Counted from the first letter of the stretch, positions 44,160 through 53,002 are shown. The stretch: 64,000 bases of DNA from Betaproteobacteria bacterium (GCA_016704535.1 JADIZZ010000023.1:434001-498000), one strand, 5' to 3'. Numbers and translations: made by a program. Notes: generated by a model not told the origin, from the sequence alone.

Positions 44160-45470
44160 TCAGATCCGCCGCAACTGGGCCCACAGCGTGCCCAGCGATA
44201 GTTTCTGGCTCGCTTGCGGAGCCGGGTCGACCGTTACGGCCTGCGGTGTGGTGACCAGGTAGTGGGCGGCGACGACGATCGCTACGAGATGGTAGAAGTA
44301 GTCGAAATTGGCCAGCCCCAGGAAGGCACCTGCGGACATGTAGCCCAGCAGGCTGACCTGCACCATCGCTCCCAGGTCGCCCGCCCAAAGGAGTTGAGGC
44401 TGCCTCTTGCCCATGCGCCTGAGGCTCGAGCAACGCAGCCAGGTCAACGAGATCAAGCTCATGAAGATGATGAAGCCGACCCAACCGTGCTCCCCGAGCA
44501 CCTGGAAGTAGATGCTGTGCGGGGCGCGCACGTTCGCCGGATCTGGGGCATACATCGAGAACATCAGTGGTCGCCAGACCTCGAAGCCGCCGCCGAAGAA
44601 CTCGTGGTTGGCCAAGTTCCATGCCGCCCACCAGGCATTGATGCGGCCCAGCGCCGAAGCATCCTCCTCGTAGGTGTTGATAGTGCTCATGCGTTCATAC
44701 CAGGCGTCGGGCATCAGGTAGACGATGGTCACCGCGGCCACAGTGATGAGCAGCCCCAGGCCGAGTTTCTTACGGCTTTTCAACCAGAACATCAAGGCGG
44801 TCAGGGTGATGGCCACCAGGGCACCGCGCGATTGGCTTCCGATGGCGGCGAGCGCGGTCAGGAACTGCCCCGCCAGCAGGCCCAGCCGAACACGCGCATC
44901 GGCGGAGTGCAGTTGCAGATAGCGCATCAGCGGTATGGTCATCACCAGCGCCAGCGCCAACTCGTTGTTGCCGCCGATGAAGGTTCCGAACGGGCCCTGC
45001 ACACGGTAGGCGCCGCCATTGAGGATGGTGAAGAGCCCCCCCTTCACCCCGTAGAAGCCCAGGGACAGCACGATGATCCAGACGAGGGCGTCTATGCGCG
45101 CCTTCGAGGTCAGCAGCAACAGGGACATGAAGGTGAGGATCTGGATCTTGATGACCTTCTCGTACTGGGTCCACGCCGGATCGGGGTGAAAGGCCAGCAT
45201 GGTGGTGACGCCCATCCAGCCGATGAAGATCGCGAGCACGACAGTCTCGCGGCTCCAGATCATCCGCTTCACTTCGTTGCTCATCAGCATGCCGACCATC
45301 GTGGTGATCGCGACGATCTGCACCACCGGCATCGACAACATGAAGCCATAGCAGAGGCGGTGCGGGTTCAGGTAGCCGAGCCAGGCCGAGAGCAGGATGC
45401 CGATGAACGGCCGCTTCAGAATGACCGGCAACAGCCCGAACACGATACAAGCGACGAACAGATCACGCAT
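44160..45470 (-). CDS. O-glycosylation ligase / O-antigen ligase-like, exosortase A-associated
   Basis: A 436-residue inner-membrane protein with about ten helices. The N-terminus MRDLFVACIVFGLLPVILKRPF and LSAWLGYLNPHRLCYGFMLS match the XrtA-associated family of probable O-glycosylation ligases, and the large periplasmic loop near GGGFEVWRPLMFSM through APHSIYFQVLGEHGW carries the conserved H of the Wzy/WaaL superfamily. It may join finished glycan to a protein or lipid acceptor, or polymerise it. The ATG at 45470 overlaps the preceding gene by 8 bp. Confidence 0.86.
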   Translation of the reverse strand: MRDLFVACIVFGLLPVILKRPFIGILLSAWLGYLNPHRLCYGFMLSMPVVQIVAITTMVGMLMSNEVKRMIWSRETVVLAIFIGWMGVTTMLAFHPDPAWTQYEKVIKIQILTFMSLLLLTSKARIDALVWIIVLSLGFYGVKGGLFTILNGGAYRVQGPFGTFIGGNNELALALVMTIPLMRYLQLHSADARVRLGLLAGQFLTALAAIGSQSRGALVAITLTALMFWLKSRKKLGLGLLITVAAVTIVYLMPDAWYERMSTINTYEEDASALGRINAWWAAWNLANHEFFGGGFEVWRPLMFSMYAPDPANVRAPHSIYFQVLGEHGWVGFIIFMSLISLTWLRCSSLRRMGKRQPQLLWAGDLGAMVQVSLLGYMSAGAFLGLANFDYFYHLVAIVVAAHYLVTTPQAVTVDPAPQASQKLSLGTLWAQLRRI

Positions 45471-46731
45471 GGTCGTGGCGCCCTTCGGCGAGCGGCTGCG
45501 CGGCTGCGCCAGGTGCCGCGGGTTGCAGTGCACGGAACTCGCCCGCCAGCACCTGGACCCGCTGGTCCCAGGTGTTGACGCGGGCATGCGCGACCAGCGC
45601 CTCGCGGTCCCACGTCGTGCGCAGCGCCGCGTCGACCGCGATCTGCAGCGCGGCAGCGTCGCCGAACGGCACCACCGTGCCCAGGGCCGGCAGCGACACC
45701 ACCTCGGCATTTCCGCCCACGTCGCTGGCCACCACGGGCAGCCCGCAAGCCATCGCCTCCAGCAGCACGTTGGCCCAACCTTCGTTGCGCGTGGGCAGCA
45801 CGAAGACGTCGGCGGCCGACAATGGCACGCGCAGCGCGTCGGGCGCCAGCGGCCCGAGGAAGCGGACCGCTTCGGTCAGGCCGAGCGTCTGTACCTGCTG
45901 GCGCAACTGCGCCGAGATGTCGCCTTCGGGGCTGGCCCCACCGACGACCAGGTAGGTCAACCCGGGATGGGCCGCGCGCAGCGCGGGCAGTAGCTCGATC
46001 ACGCGATGGAAGCCCTTGCGTTCGACCAGCGCGCCGACGGTAATGAGCACCTTCGCGTCGGCCGGCAGCTGCAACTGGCGACGCGCCTCATCGCGCGGCA
46101 TGGGCTGGAAACGGGTCAGGTCGACCCCGTTGCCGACCACCCGCACGCGGTCGGGCGCGATGCCCAGACCCAGCGCCACGCGCCGCAGCGAATCGGAAAC
46201 CGCGAAGACCCGGCTCGCGCCCAGCAGGGCCGCACGCAGCCCGCCCACCAGCGCCGGGTCGCGGGCATGCCGCACCTCGGTGCCGCGCAGCGTGATCGTC
46301 ACCGGTATGCCCAGCCAACGTCCGAGCAGCGTGGCTGCGCGGCCATCGGGAAAGCCGAAATGCGCGTCGATCACGTCCAGACGACCGGCACGCTTCAGAC
46401 GCCACATGCGTGGTAGTGCACCCAAGGCCATGAACCAGCCGTCGAGCTGCTTCAGCGCACCGGGCAGCGAAAAGAAACGCGGAAACCATACATCGTGACC
46501 ACTCTGCAGTTCATGCCTCGGTGCGCCGGGGCGGAACCCCGGCCGCCAGCGGCGCAGCAGCCCCTGCAAGGGAAACCAAGGCGTTGGCGCGACCACCGCC
46601 ATCGGCAGTTGTACGCCGACGCGAAACATGCGTTCGCGCACGAACAGCCCGGCACCGGGCTGCAGCGCGCTGGGAAAAAGGCTGCTGAACACCACGATGT
46701 GGGGGTCGCTGGGGGATGCGGGATCGGCCAT
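45463..46731 (-). CDS. Family 4 glycosyltransferase, XrtA cluster
   Basis: A 422-residue GT4 enzyme. HIVVFSSLFPSALQPGAGLFVRERMF is the acceptor-side opening; VIDAHFGFPDGRAATLLG and VITVGALVERKGFHRVIEL follow, and LPTRNEGWANVLLEAMACGLPVVAS is the E-x7-E donor site. The ATG at 46731 was chosen since upstream codons do not match the family. Expected to act in the same pathway as the neighbouring XrtA-linked transferases. Confidence 0.88.
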   Translation of the reverse strand: MADPASPSDPHIVVFSSLFPSALQPGAGLFVRERMFRVGVQLPMAVVAPTPWFPLQGLLRRWRPGFRPGAPRHELQSGHDVWFPRFFSLPGALKQLDGWFMALGALPRMWRLKRAGRLDVIDAHFGFPDGRAATLLGRWLGIPVTITLRGTEVRHARDPALVGGLRAALLGASRVFAVSDSLRRVALGLGIAPDRVRVVGNGVDLTRFQPMPRDEARRQLQLPADAKVLITVGALVERKGFHRVIELLPALRAAHPGLTYLVVGGASPEGDISAQLRQQVQTLGLTEAVRFLGPLAPDALRVPLSAADVFVLPTRNEGWANVLLEAMACGLPVVASDVGGNAEVVSLPALGTVVPFGDAAALQIAVDAALRTTWDREALVAHARVNTWDQRVQVLAGEFRALQPAAPGAAAQPLAEGRHDHA

Positions 46732-46741
46732 CGTCGAGTGC

Positions 46742-47965
46742 TCAGGCCATAGCCCGGGCCGCAAGCCGCTCGAACACCGGCGCATAGTGCGCCACTGAAC
46801 CGGCCCAGTGGCGTTCGCGCTCGACGAACGCGCGCCCGGCACGGCGCAGCGCCGGCCACTGCGCGCGCCGCTCGAGCAATTGCGCAATGGCCTCGGCCAA
46901 CGCCGGCGCGCTGCCGGCCTTGAACAGCCAGCCGGTCTCGCCGTGGCGGATCAGTTCGCGGTGGCCACCCACGTCGCTGGCCACCAGCAGCCGGCCCTGG
47001 GCCATGGCCTCCAGCGGCTTCAGCGGCGTGACGAGTTCGGTGAGCCGCATCGAGTGCCGCGGGTAGGCCAGCACGTCGACCAGGTCGTAGTACTTCGGCA
47101 CCTCGGCATGCGGCACGCGGCCGGTGAAGACCACCTTGTCGGCAACGCCGAGCGCTTGCGCCTGGCCCTTGAGCGCCGCGTCCTGCGGGCCACCGCCCAC
47201 CAGAAGCAGCCGCAACTCGGGCCGCTTTCGCAGCATCGCGGGGAAAGCCTCCAGCAGCAGGTCCAGCCCCTCGTAGGCGTAGAAGCTGCCGATGAAGCCC
47301 AGCACCGTGGCGCCGGCCAGGCCCAGGCGGGCCTTGAGCGCCTCGTCGGGCTCGCCGCCCGGCTCGAACTTCTCGATGTCGACGGCGTTGGGGATGACGG
47401 TGATGCGGTCGGCCGGTACACCGCGCGCCGCGATGTCGCTGCGCAGCCCTTCGCAGATGGTGAACACGTGGCTGGCATGGCGAAGCGCATGGGTCTCCAG
47501 CCGCCGCGTCAGCCGGTAGCGCAGGCTGCCCTCGGTCGTGCTGCCGTGGTCGACGGCAGCGTCCTCCCAGAAGGCCCGCACCTCATAGACCACCGGAATG
47601 CCGTGTCGCCTTCCGACGCGCAGCGCCGGGATCGCATTGAGCACCGGCGAGTGCGCGTGCAGCACGTCGGGCCGCACCGCGTCGACAACGGCCTCCAGCC
47701 GCTTCTCGACCTGGCGCATCTGTGCCACCGGCTCCAGGCCGGGCAGGCGGCTGGCGGCTCCCTCCGCTGGCGGCGTGCGGTAGAAGTGCCAGGTGCCATC
47801 GACCGTATCTTCCAGCGCCATCGTGGCGGTGTGTTTCGGGCTGGTCAGGTGGAAGGTCTCCCAGCCCAGCCGGCGCTGTTCGCGCAGGATTGCCAGCGTG
47901 CGGAAGGTGTAGCCGCTGTGCAGCGGGATGGAGTGGTCGAGGACGTGGAGGATGCGCAGGCTCAT
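46742..47965 (-). CDS. Exosortase A-associated GT4 glycosyltransferase (Stp3-like)
   Basis: A 407-residue GT4 enzyme. MSLRILHVLDHSIPLHSGYTFRTLAILREQ is characteristic of the PEP-CTERM/exosortase A-associated transferase family usually found next to the XrtA amidotransferase gene, as here. VRAFWEDAAVDHG, VIPNAVDIEKFEP, FIGSFYAYEGLDLLL and PLKPLEAMAQGRLLVASDVGG complete the fold. It overlaps the amidotransferase by four bases. Confidence 0.9.
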   Translation of the reverse strand: MSLRILHVLDHSIPLHSGYTFRTLAILREQRRLGWETFHLTSPKHTATMALEDTVDGTWHFYRTPPAEGAASRLPGLEPVAQMRQVEKRLEAVVDAVRPDVLHAHSPVLNAIPALRVGRRHGIPVVYEVRAFWEDAAVDHGSTTEGSLRYRLTRRLETHALRHASHVFTICEGLRSDIAARGVPADRITVIPNAVDIEKFEPGGEPDEALKARLGLAGATVLGFIGSFYAYEGLDLLLEAFPAMLRKRPELRLLLVGGGPQDAALKGQAQALGVADKVVFTGRVPHAEVPKYYDLVDVLAYPRHSMRLTELVTPLKPLEAMAQGRLLVASDVGGHRELIRHGETGWLFKAGSAPALAEAIAQLLERRAQWPALRRAGRAFVERERHWAGSVAHYAPVFERLAARAMA

Positions 47966-49920
47966 GCCAACACTTCCGCTTCGTTCCGCTGCGCCGGTGC
48001 CCCGGCCGGCTCGCTGTCCACCACGTTGCGAAGAAACGCCTCGAACATCAGCAGCGACCACAACGGCGAGCTGTAGTCGCTGGCCCCGCTCTGGTGGGCG
48101 TCCACCAGGTGCTGCAGGTAGGCGCGGTTGAACCAGCCCGTGCTCGCCAGCCGTTCGCCCAGCACGGCGTCGCGCACACGCTGCTTCAGCGGGCCGCGGA
48201 ACCAGCGCGCCAGCGGCACGCTGAAACCCATCTTCGGGCGGTAGAGCACGTCGGCGGGCAGGCGCGGTTCCATCGCCTTCTTCAGCAGGAACTTGCCCTC
48301 GTTGCCGCGTATCTTCATCGACGAGGGCAGCGTGGCCAGCCACTCGATCAGCTTGTGGTCCATCAGCGGCTCGCGCACTTCCAGGCTGTGGGCCATGCTG
48401 GCGCGGTCGACCTTGGTGTTGATGTCGCCGACGAGGTAGGTCTTCAGGTCGAGGTACTGGATGAGGGCCAGCGGGTCGTCGGTGCCCGCGCGTGCGGCGT
48501 GCCGTTCGAACACCTGCAGGGCGCTGTAGCCGGCCAGCTCGGCCTTCAGCACGGGGCTGAAGAGTTGCTCGCGCATGGGGCCGCGCAGCACCGAGACCGA
48601 GTGGAAGTAGGCCTCCACCGAGCTGCGCGCCATGCCTTCGAAGGTGGTCTTGGCACGCAAGACGCGCGGCGCCCAGTCGGCCTTGGGGTAGACACGCCCG
48701 AGCAGCCCGAACAGCGGCTGGCGCACGGCCGCCGGCAGGGCCGAGCGCAGGCGCTCTTCCATCAGGTGCAGGCGGTAGCGGCGGTAGCCGCCGAAGGTCT
48801 CGTCGCCACCGTCGCCCGAAAGCGCCACGGTGACATGCTTGCGCGCCAGCTGGCACACGCGGTAGGTGGGGATGGCCGAGCTGTCGGCATAGGGCTCGTC
48901 GTATAGGCGGGCCAGCGTGTCGATGAGGTCGAAGTCGTCGGCCTTCACGGTCTCGACGCGGTGGTCCGTCGCGTAGCGGTCGGCCACCTTCTGGGCGAAG
49001 GCGCTTTCGTTGAACTGCGGGTCGTCGAAGGCGATGGAGCAGGTGTGCACGGGCTCGGCGGACAGGTCGGCCATGGCCTGCACGACGGCGCTGGAATCGA
49101 CGCCACCGGACAGGAAGGCGCCGAGCGGCACCTCGGCGATCATGCGCAGGCGCACCGATTCGCGCAGCCGGGTGACGAGTTCCTCGCAGGCGTCTTCCAC
49201 GCTGCTGGGGTTGCCGAGCGTGAAGTTCACGTCCCAGTACACGCGCGGCTCGCCCACCGGCTGGCCGCGGCGCACCAGCAGGCTGTGCGCGGGCGGCAGC
49301 TTCTTGGCCTGGCGGAAGATGGTGCGCGGCTCGGGCACGTAGCCCAGTGCGAAGTACTCTTCCAGCGCCAGCGGGTCGATCTGGCGGCGCAGGCGGCTGC
49401 CGCGGCCGTCGTCGAAGGCCAGCAGCGACTTCAGCTCACTGCCGAAGAGCAGCGTGCCGTCGTCGAGCAGCGCGTAGTACATGGGCTTGACGCCCAGACG
49501 GTCGCGCGCCAGGAACAGCGCTTGCTGGTTGCGGTCCCACAGCGCGAAGGCGAACATGCCGCGAAAGCGCTGCAGGCATTCTTCGCCCCAGGCCTCCCAG
49601 GCGTGCACGATGACCTCGGTGTCGCTCTTGGTCTTGAAGACATGGCCCAGGGCCTGCAGCTCGGGGATGAGTTCCTGGTAGTTGTAGATCTCGCCGTTGA
49701 AGACGACGATGACGCTGCCGTCTTCGTTGCACAGCGGCTGCTGGCCGGTGGCGATGTCGATGATCGACAGGCGGCGGTGGCCGAAACCCAGGCCCGGCTC
49801 GATGTGCAGGCTGCCTTCGTCGGGGCCGCGGTGCAGTTGACTGTCGTTCATGCGCTGCAGCGCGGCGCGATCCACGGCACGGGTGCCGCGGGTGTCGAAA
49901 AGGCCGGTGATGCCGCACAT
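47962..49920 (-). CDS. XrtA-associated amidotransferase (asparagine-synthetase family), intact glutaminase
   Basis: A 652-residue AsnB-type enzyme of the exosortase A locus. It begins MCGITGLFD, so the N-terminal Cys needed for glutamine hydrolysis is present; NGEIYNYQELIPEL and FLARDRLGVKPMYY are standard class II glutaminase blocks. The synthetase part has LGAFLSGGVDSSAVVQAM and ALSGDGGDETFGGYRRYR. It would amidate a sugar acid or related precursor. It is the first gene after the TA/transposase island, and its promoter or coupling to the upstream XrtA genes is probably disrupted by that island. The 208-bp upstream gap shows a GC-rich hairpin-capable stretch but no clear promoter. Confidence 0.92.
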   Translation of the reverse strand: MCGITGLFDTRGTRAVDRAALQRMNDSQLHRGPDEGSLHIEPGLGFGHRRLSIIDIATGQQPLCNEDGSVIVVFNGEIYNYQELIPELQALGHVFKTKSDTEVIVHAWEAWGEECLQRFRGMFAFALWDRNQQALFLARDRLGVKPMYYALLDDGTLLFGSELKSLLAFDDGRGSRLRRQIDPLALEEYFALGYVPEPRTIFRQAKKLPPAHSLLVRRGQPVGEPRVYWDVNFTLGNPSSVEDACEELVTRLRESVRLRMIAEVPLGAFLSGGVDSSAVVQAMADLSAEPVHTCSIAFDDPQFNESAFAQKVADRYATDHRVETVKADDFDLIDTLARLYDEPYADSSAIPTYRVCQLARKHVTVALSGDGGDETFGGYRRYRLHLMEERLRSALPAAVRQPLFGLLGRVYPKADWAPRVLRAKTTFEGMARSSVEAYFHSVSVLRGPMREQLFSPVLKAELAGYSALQVFERHAARAGTDDPLALIQYLDLKTYLVGDINTKVDRASMAHSLEVREPLMDHKLIEWLATLPSSMKIRGNEGKFLLKKAMEPRLPADVLYRPKMGFSVPLARWFRGPLKQRVRDAVLGERLASTGWFNRAYLQHLVDAHQSGASDYSSPLWSLLMFEAFLRNVVDSEPAGAPAQRNEAEVLA

Positions 49921-50128
49921 GGGGTGGTGGTCCGTTTCCTGGTTCAGGCCCGGGCGCGCTGCGCGGCCCGGCAAAGCCGGCATGGTAGGCGAGGCTGGCG
50001 GCCCGTCGGGCGGCTGCGACGTGCAGGCGCGGGGGTGGCATGACATCTGCCACGTCCCTGGCCGAGGGGCCCCACTGTCTCAGGCCAGAAACAGGGGGCG
50101 ATCTTCAGTTGGTGCCCCTCGTCGAGGT

Positions 50129-50509
50129 TCAGGCGCCTCTTGCGCGTACCTTGCTGGTGGTGCCTCTGCCACCGAGACCTTGTGCGATGAAGGTGAGAAC
50201 CAGGGCATTGAGAGAAACCCCCTCCGCGCGCGCGCGCGTCGCCAGCTGCGCATGCACGGTCTTGGGAACACGAGCCACGAACTTGCCCGAAGCGACCCCG
50301 CCGCTGTTCGGCGCCGGTATGGCCAACTTCTTGGATTTCAGAGCGGCGATGGTGGCCTTCAATGCGTCACGTCCGTTCTCTATGGCTTCGTCTACGCTCT
50401 CTCCGTCGGAAATGCACTCGGCGAAGTCCGGAAACGAGATCAGATAGCCGCCGCCTTCTTCCGTGGAGAGGGGGCGCACTTCAAACGGGTAGTCAGTCAA
50501 CTTGCTCAT
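50129..50509 (-). CDS. hicB: HicB antitoxin
   Basis: A 126-residue antitoxin. Residues about 1-60 are the HicB partial-RNase-H fold: YPFEVRPLSTEEGGGYLISFPDF, then SDGESVDEAIENGRDAL. Residues about 75-115 look like a ribbon-helix-helix DNA-binding domain (KFVARVPKTVHAQLATRARAEG, then SLNALVLTFIAQGL). It is preceded by hicA with 3 bp of spacing, the standard hicA-hicB order. A (CG)6 run occurs at 50225-50236 within the coding sequence. Confidence 0.92.
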   Translation of the reverse strand: MSKLTDYPFEVRPLSTEEGGGYLISFPDFAECISDGESVDEAIENGRDALKATIAALKSKKLAIPAPNSGGVASGKFVARVPKTVHAQLATRARAEGVSLNALVLTFIAQGLGGRGTTSKVRARGA

Positions 50510-50512
50510 GGC

Positions 50513-50740
50513 TCATGCTCCATCGATGAGTTCAACGAACTTCCGCACGTAGATCGGTTTGATCGGTCGGTGCGCTGGTACGGATAGGGTTCGACCGTCT
50601 GCACGTATGAACACGCAGTGGCTGCTCTTCTGGTGCCGCCAGTCGATGCCGTTCTGGCGGGCGACCGTCTGGAGGTCGCCGATCTGCCAATCGAGTTGGC
50701 TTCGCCGCATGGAGGCGAGGAGCTTCGCAGCTGCGTTCAC
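50513..50740 (-). CDS. hicA: HicA mRNA interferase toxin
   Basis: A protein of about 75 residues with the dsRNA-binding-like HicA fold. DWQIGDLQTVARQNGIDWR precedes KSSHCVFIRADG, which holds the catalytic histidine, and SVPAHRPIKPIYVRKFVELI is the conserved end. GTG 50740 is chosen because VNAAAKLLASMRRS matches family starts; an ATG upstream at 50764 is possible. Its upstream edge lies only 38 bp from the broken end of the truncated transposase, so the promoter may come from that junction. Confidence 0.88.
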   Translation of the reverse strand: MNAAAKLLASMRRSQLDWQIGDLQTVARQNGIDWRHQKSSHCVFIRADGRTLSVPAHRPIKPIYVRKFVELIDGA

Positions 50741-50778
50741 GGCCCATGATACTGCCGGCGACATCGCGACGCTGGCCG

Positions 50779-51365
50779 CGGCTCACCCTGGACACCGACA
50801 GGCCGAGCGCCGCCGCCAAATGCGTCATCGTGGCGCCGCCTTGGGTGTAGGCGGTGTGCAGGGCCTCGTCGCGCGACATGCCGGCCTGCAGCAGTTGCGG
50901 CAGCTCAAGCGGCCGGCTGCGCTGCACGCGCGGTACCTCGTGAGCGCGGCGTTGAGTGGCGGGAAGCGCCGCGAGCAAGGGTTCGGCGAAAGCCTCGTCG
51001 CCCAGGAACACCTGCCGTGTCAGGCGACGCGCCCAGAAGTCGGACTCCACCGCCTGGCCGACCAGTTCGGCATACCGCGCTGCGGCGCGGTGGCGGTCAG
51101 CGTCACCGGCCACGGGCGCGGACAGCAGGTAGCCGTACAGGCCGTCGGTGTCCAGCCAGTTCGGTGTCGGCCGAAGCCCCAGGTGCGCGCGGCAACTCGA
51201 CCACGGCCAAGCCTGCGGCGTGCGCACGATGCCGGCAGCAACGGGGTTGCGTTCGACGTAGCGGCACAGGGCGAGCAGGTAGGCGTCGCGGTCGACCAGG
51301 ATGGCCTTGAAGCGCCCCTGGAACAGGTGGCCGACCAGCCCGTGGCGACGGTTGAAGCGCTGCGT
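50779..51365 (-). pseudogene. Truncated RAYT-type transposase (copy B)
   Basis: A 587-bp remnant that aligns without gaps to 53077-53663 of the intact copy, roughly 95% identical by eye. Its translation runs from TQRFNRRHGLVGHLFQGRF through LGLSVSRVSR. The N-terminal part is missing: the His-x-His site and catalytic tyrosine codon are gone, with the break directly after the tyrosine codon (equivalent to Tyr83). The C-terminal 15 codons are also lost, replaced by unrelated sequence leading into hicA. It cannot be active on its own. Confidence 0.88.
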
Positions 51366-51439
51366 TGGCAAAAGGCAAGACCTGACCCCATTCCCCGCAC
51401 TGCGTTGGCAAAAGGCAAGACCTGACCCCATTCCCGCAC
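51361..51439. repeat. Tandem duplication of a 40-bp unit carrying the RAYT end repeat
   Basis: A unit beginning TGCGTTGGCAAAAGGC is present at 51361-51400 and again, one base shorter (one C fewer in a C-run), at 51401-51439. Each unit contains the complete 23-bp RAYT end repeat (GGCAAAAGGC...GACCCC). It forms the right edge of transposase remnant B and separates it from hipA. Confidence 0.9.
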
Positions 51440-51460
51440 GCACAGGTCTTCGGCTGCCGG

Positions 51461-52681
51461 CTAGGCCATGCCCCTTGCCCAAGACTCGGCCATGGATGAC
51501 AGCAGTTGCTGTGGGATACGCTCGTCCGTTCGCGCAGCCACTAACGCTTCGCTCATGGCCGTGGCGATGCGCTGTAGCGCGTGGGCGGGTTGCGCCACGC
51601 CGCAGACCCGGCGGCCGAAGTCCAGCAGGCGTTCGGTCGTCGGGTAGGCGCGGGTCTCGCCCTTGCCTGCGAAGAGCTTGAGAGCCAGCGTGCGGTCTTC
51701 CAGCTCGGGCCCGCCGTCATAGCGCCGGTAGCGGTAGATGGCGGTGGTGACGACATCGAACATCGGCGCCAGGCGCGCGTCTGCCGCGGCGGTGTACAGG
51801 ACGCCGAAATTCTTCAGGTGGCCATCGCCGTTTCGCACCATGACCGTGAACGCCACCTGCTCGAAGAGGCGCTGCAGGCTCGAGGCGGGCAGCCTCAGTG
51901 CTTGCAGCAGCTGAGCCACGCGTTGGTAGCTGCCCTGGTACTTGCGATCGGACTGCGTGTCGCGCACGTGCAGGCCCATGAGCGCGGCGATGTCCTCGAA
52001 GCCCAGGCGGGAGCCGTCTGGCAGCAAGTCAAAGCGGTCGAGCAAGAGCATCTGGCCGTCGTGCGAGAGATCGAAGGCGGGTACGTCGATCTGGGCGCGG
52101 CGTGCGGCACTCAGGCACAGGAACTCATTGGCCGCCAGGCCGGGATAGGCCAGGGACGCGGCCTTCACGATCAGCGTGGGAATGGGGATGGTGGCCCGGT
52201 CGGGCACCATGATCTTCGGTTGCATGCCGGAGATGCCGGCGCCGGTGGCCAGGTAGGCCGCCACCAGGTCGTCGAAGACTTCGGGCGTGTAAGGCGTTGC
52301 CAGCAAGGTGGCGCGGTTAAGTGTGCGGGCGCGCGGAACGGGTGCTGCGCCGGGCACCCGAAAGCCCAGGCGTCCAATGCCGTTTGCGCCGATGAGAGCC
52401 AGCAGGTGCATCGGCGTGAGGGCCTGCTTCGGAAACAGCGACCGCAGCCTCAGGTAGAGGTCGCCTTCAGGCAGGTTCTGGTCCATCACCGGGAACAGGT
52501 CGCCGTCCTGGTAGGTGGGACGTGACGCAGGCATGACCAAGCTCAGCGCGGCCTGGTGCGGGTCGTCGCCGCGCAGGTAGCGGAACTCGTAAACCGACTG
52601 CTTGAGTAACTGCCCGGCCGCAATGCCGGCGATCTCGACATCCAATTGTCGGATGCGCTCAGGCAGCATCGATTTCGTCAT
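51461..52681 (-). CDS. hipA: HipA-family Ser/Thr kinase toxin
   Basis: A 406-residue HipA kinase. GAGISGMQPKIMVPD is the nucleotide-binding loop region, LVRNGDGHLKNFGVLY in the order N-x-D-x-H-x-x-N holds the catalytic Asp (about residue 286), and APMFDVVTTAIY supplies the metal-binding Asp. The N-terminal subdomain, with LRGDDPHQAALSLVMP, is complete. Family members phosphorylate GltX or related targets and cause growth arrest. The ATG at 52681 overlaps the hipB end by 23 bp; an ATG at 52669 would overlap by 11 bp. Full length with no frameshift. Confidence 0.9.
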   Translation of the reverse strand: MTKSMLPERIRQLDVEIAGIAAGQLLKQSVYEFRYLRGDDPHQAALSLVMPASRPTYQDGDLFPVMDQNLPEGDLYLRLRSLFPKQALTPMHLLALIGANGIGRLGFRVPGAAPVPRARTLNRATLLATPYTPEVFDDLVAAYLATGAGISGMQPKIMVPDRATIPIPTLIVKAASLAYPGLAANEFLCLSAARRAQIDVPAFDLSHDGQMLLLDRFDLLPDGSRLGFEDIAALMGLHVRDTQSDRKYQGSYQRVAQLLQALRLPASSLQRLFEQVAFTVMVRNGDGHLKNFGVLYTAAADARLAPMFDVVTTAIYRYRRYDGGPELEDRTLALKLFAGKGETRAYPTTERLLDFGRRVCGVAQPAHALQRIATAMSEALVAARTDERIPQQLLSSMAESWARGMA

Positions 52682-52946
52682 CGTCGAGGGCAAAGCGGCT
52701 GCGCACCTCTTCCAGCGTCGGCATACCCAAGGGTTCAAGTCGGATGGTCAGACCCATGGCACGCAGGATGTCAAGCAGAGAAGCCACGGTGACGTCGTCA
52801 CCACGCTCCAGGCGGTACAGCACGTTCCGCGCGCGCCCAGAACGTGCGGCGATGGCGGTGGCCTTCAACTTGCCTGTCTTGCGCGCTTCGTGAACGGCAC
52901 GTCCGAGGTCGGTAGGCACGCGGATAATGTCCTGCATGCGATACAT
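52659..52946 (-). CDS. hipB: HipB-like helix-turn-helix antitoxin
   Basis: A 95-residue Xre-type regulator. Residues about 12-70 hold the helix-turn-helix: DLGRAVHEARKTGKLKATAIAARSGRARNVLYRLERGDDVTVASLLDILRAMGL. The tail is acidic and may contact HipA. Start is ATG 52946 or ATG 52937; the latter begins within the left arm of an inverted repeat, so it would be subject to direct autorepression. Confidence 0.9.
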   Translation of the reverse strand: MYRMQDIIRVPTDLGRAVHEARKTGKLKATAIAARSGRARNVLYRLERGDDVTVASLLDILRAMGLTIRLEPLGMPTLEEVRSRFALDDDEIDAA

Positions 52947-52986
52947 AATCTATCAATCAACAGATTTTGTCTACTATGCAGGACAT
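52927..52986. promoter_or_regulatory. Perfect 11-bp inverted repeat at the hipBA promoter, candidate HipB operator
   Basis: ATGTCCTGCAT at 52927-52937 and ATGCAGGACAT at 52976-52986 are exact reverse complements, 38 bp apart in an AT-rich stretch. The left arm overlaps the hipB start region and the right arm lies upstream, which would let HipB dimers loop or block the promoter. Function is inferred from position. Confidence 0.5.
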
Positions 52987-53002
52987 AAATATTCTCTGTT
53001 GG

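Noticed and set aside
50741..51482. Reading the truncated transposase plus hicA region as one 316-residue gene
   Set aside because: It joins a transposase fragment to hicA antisense-frame sequence; the join at about 50779 is where homology to the intact copy ends, so the fusion is an artefact of insertion.
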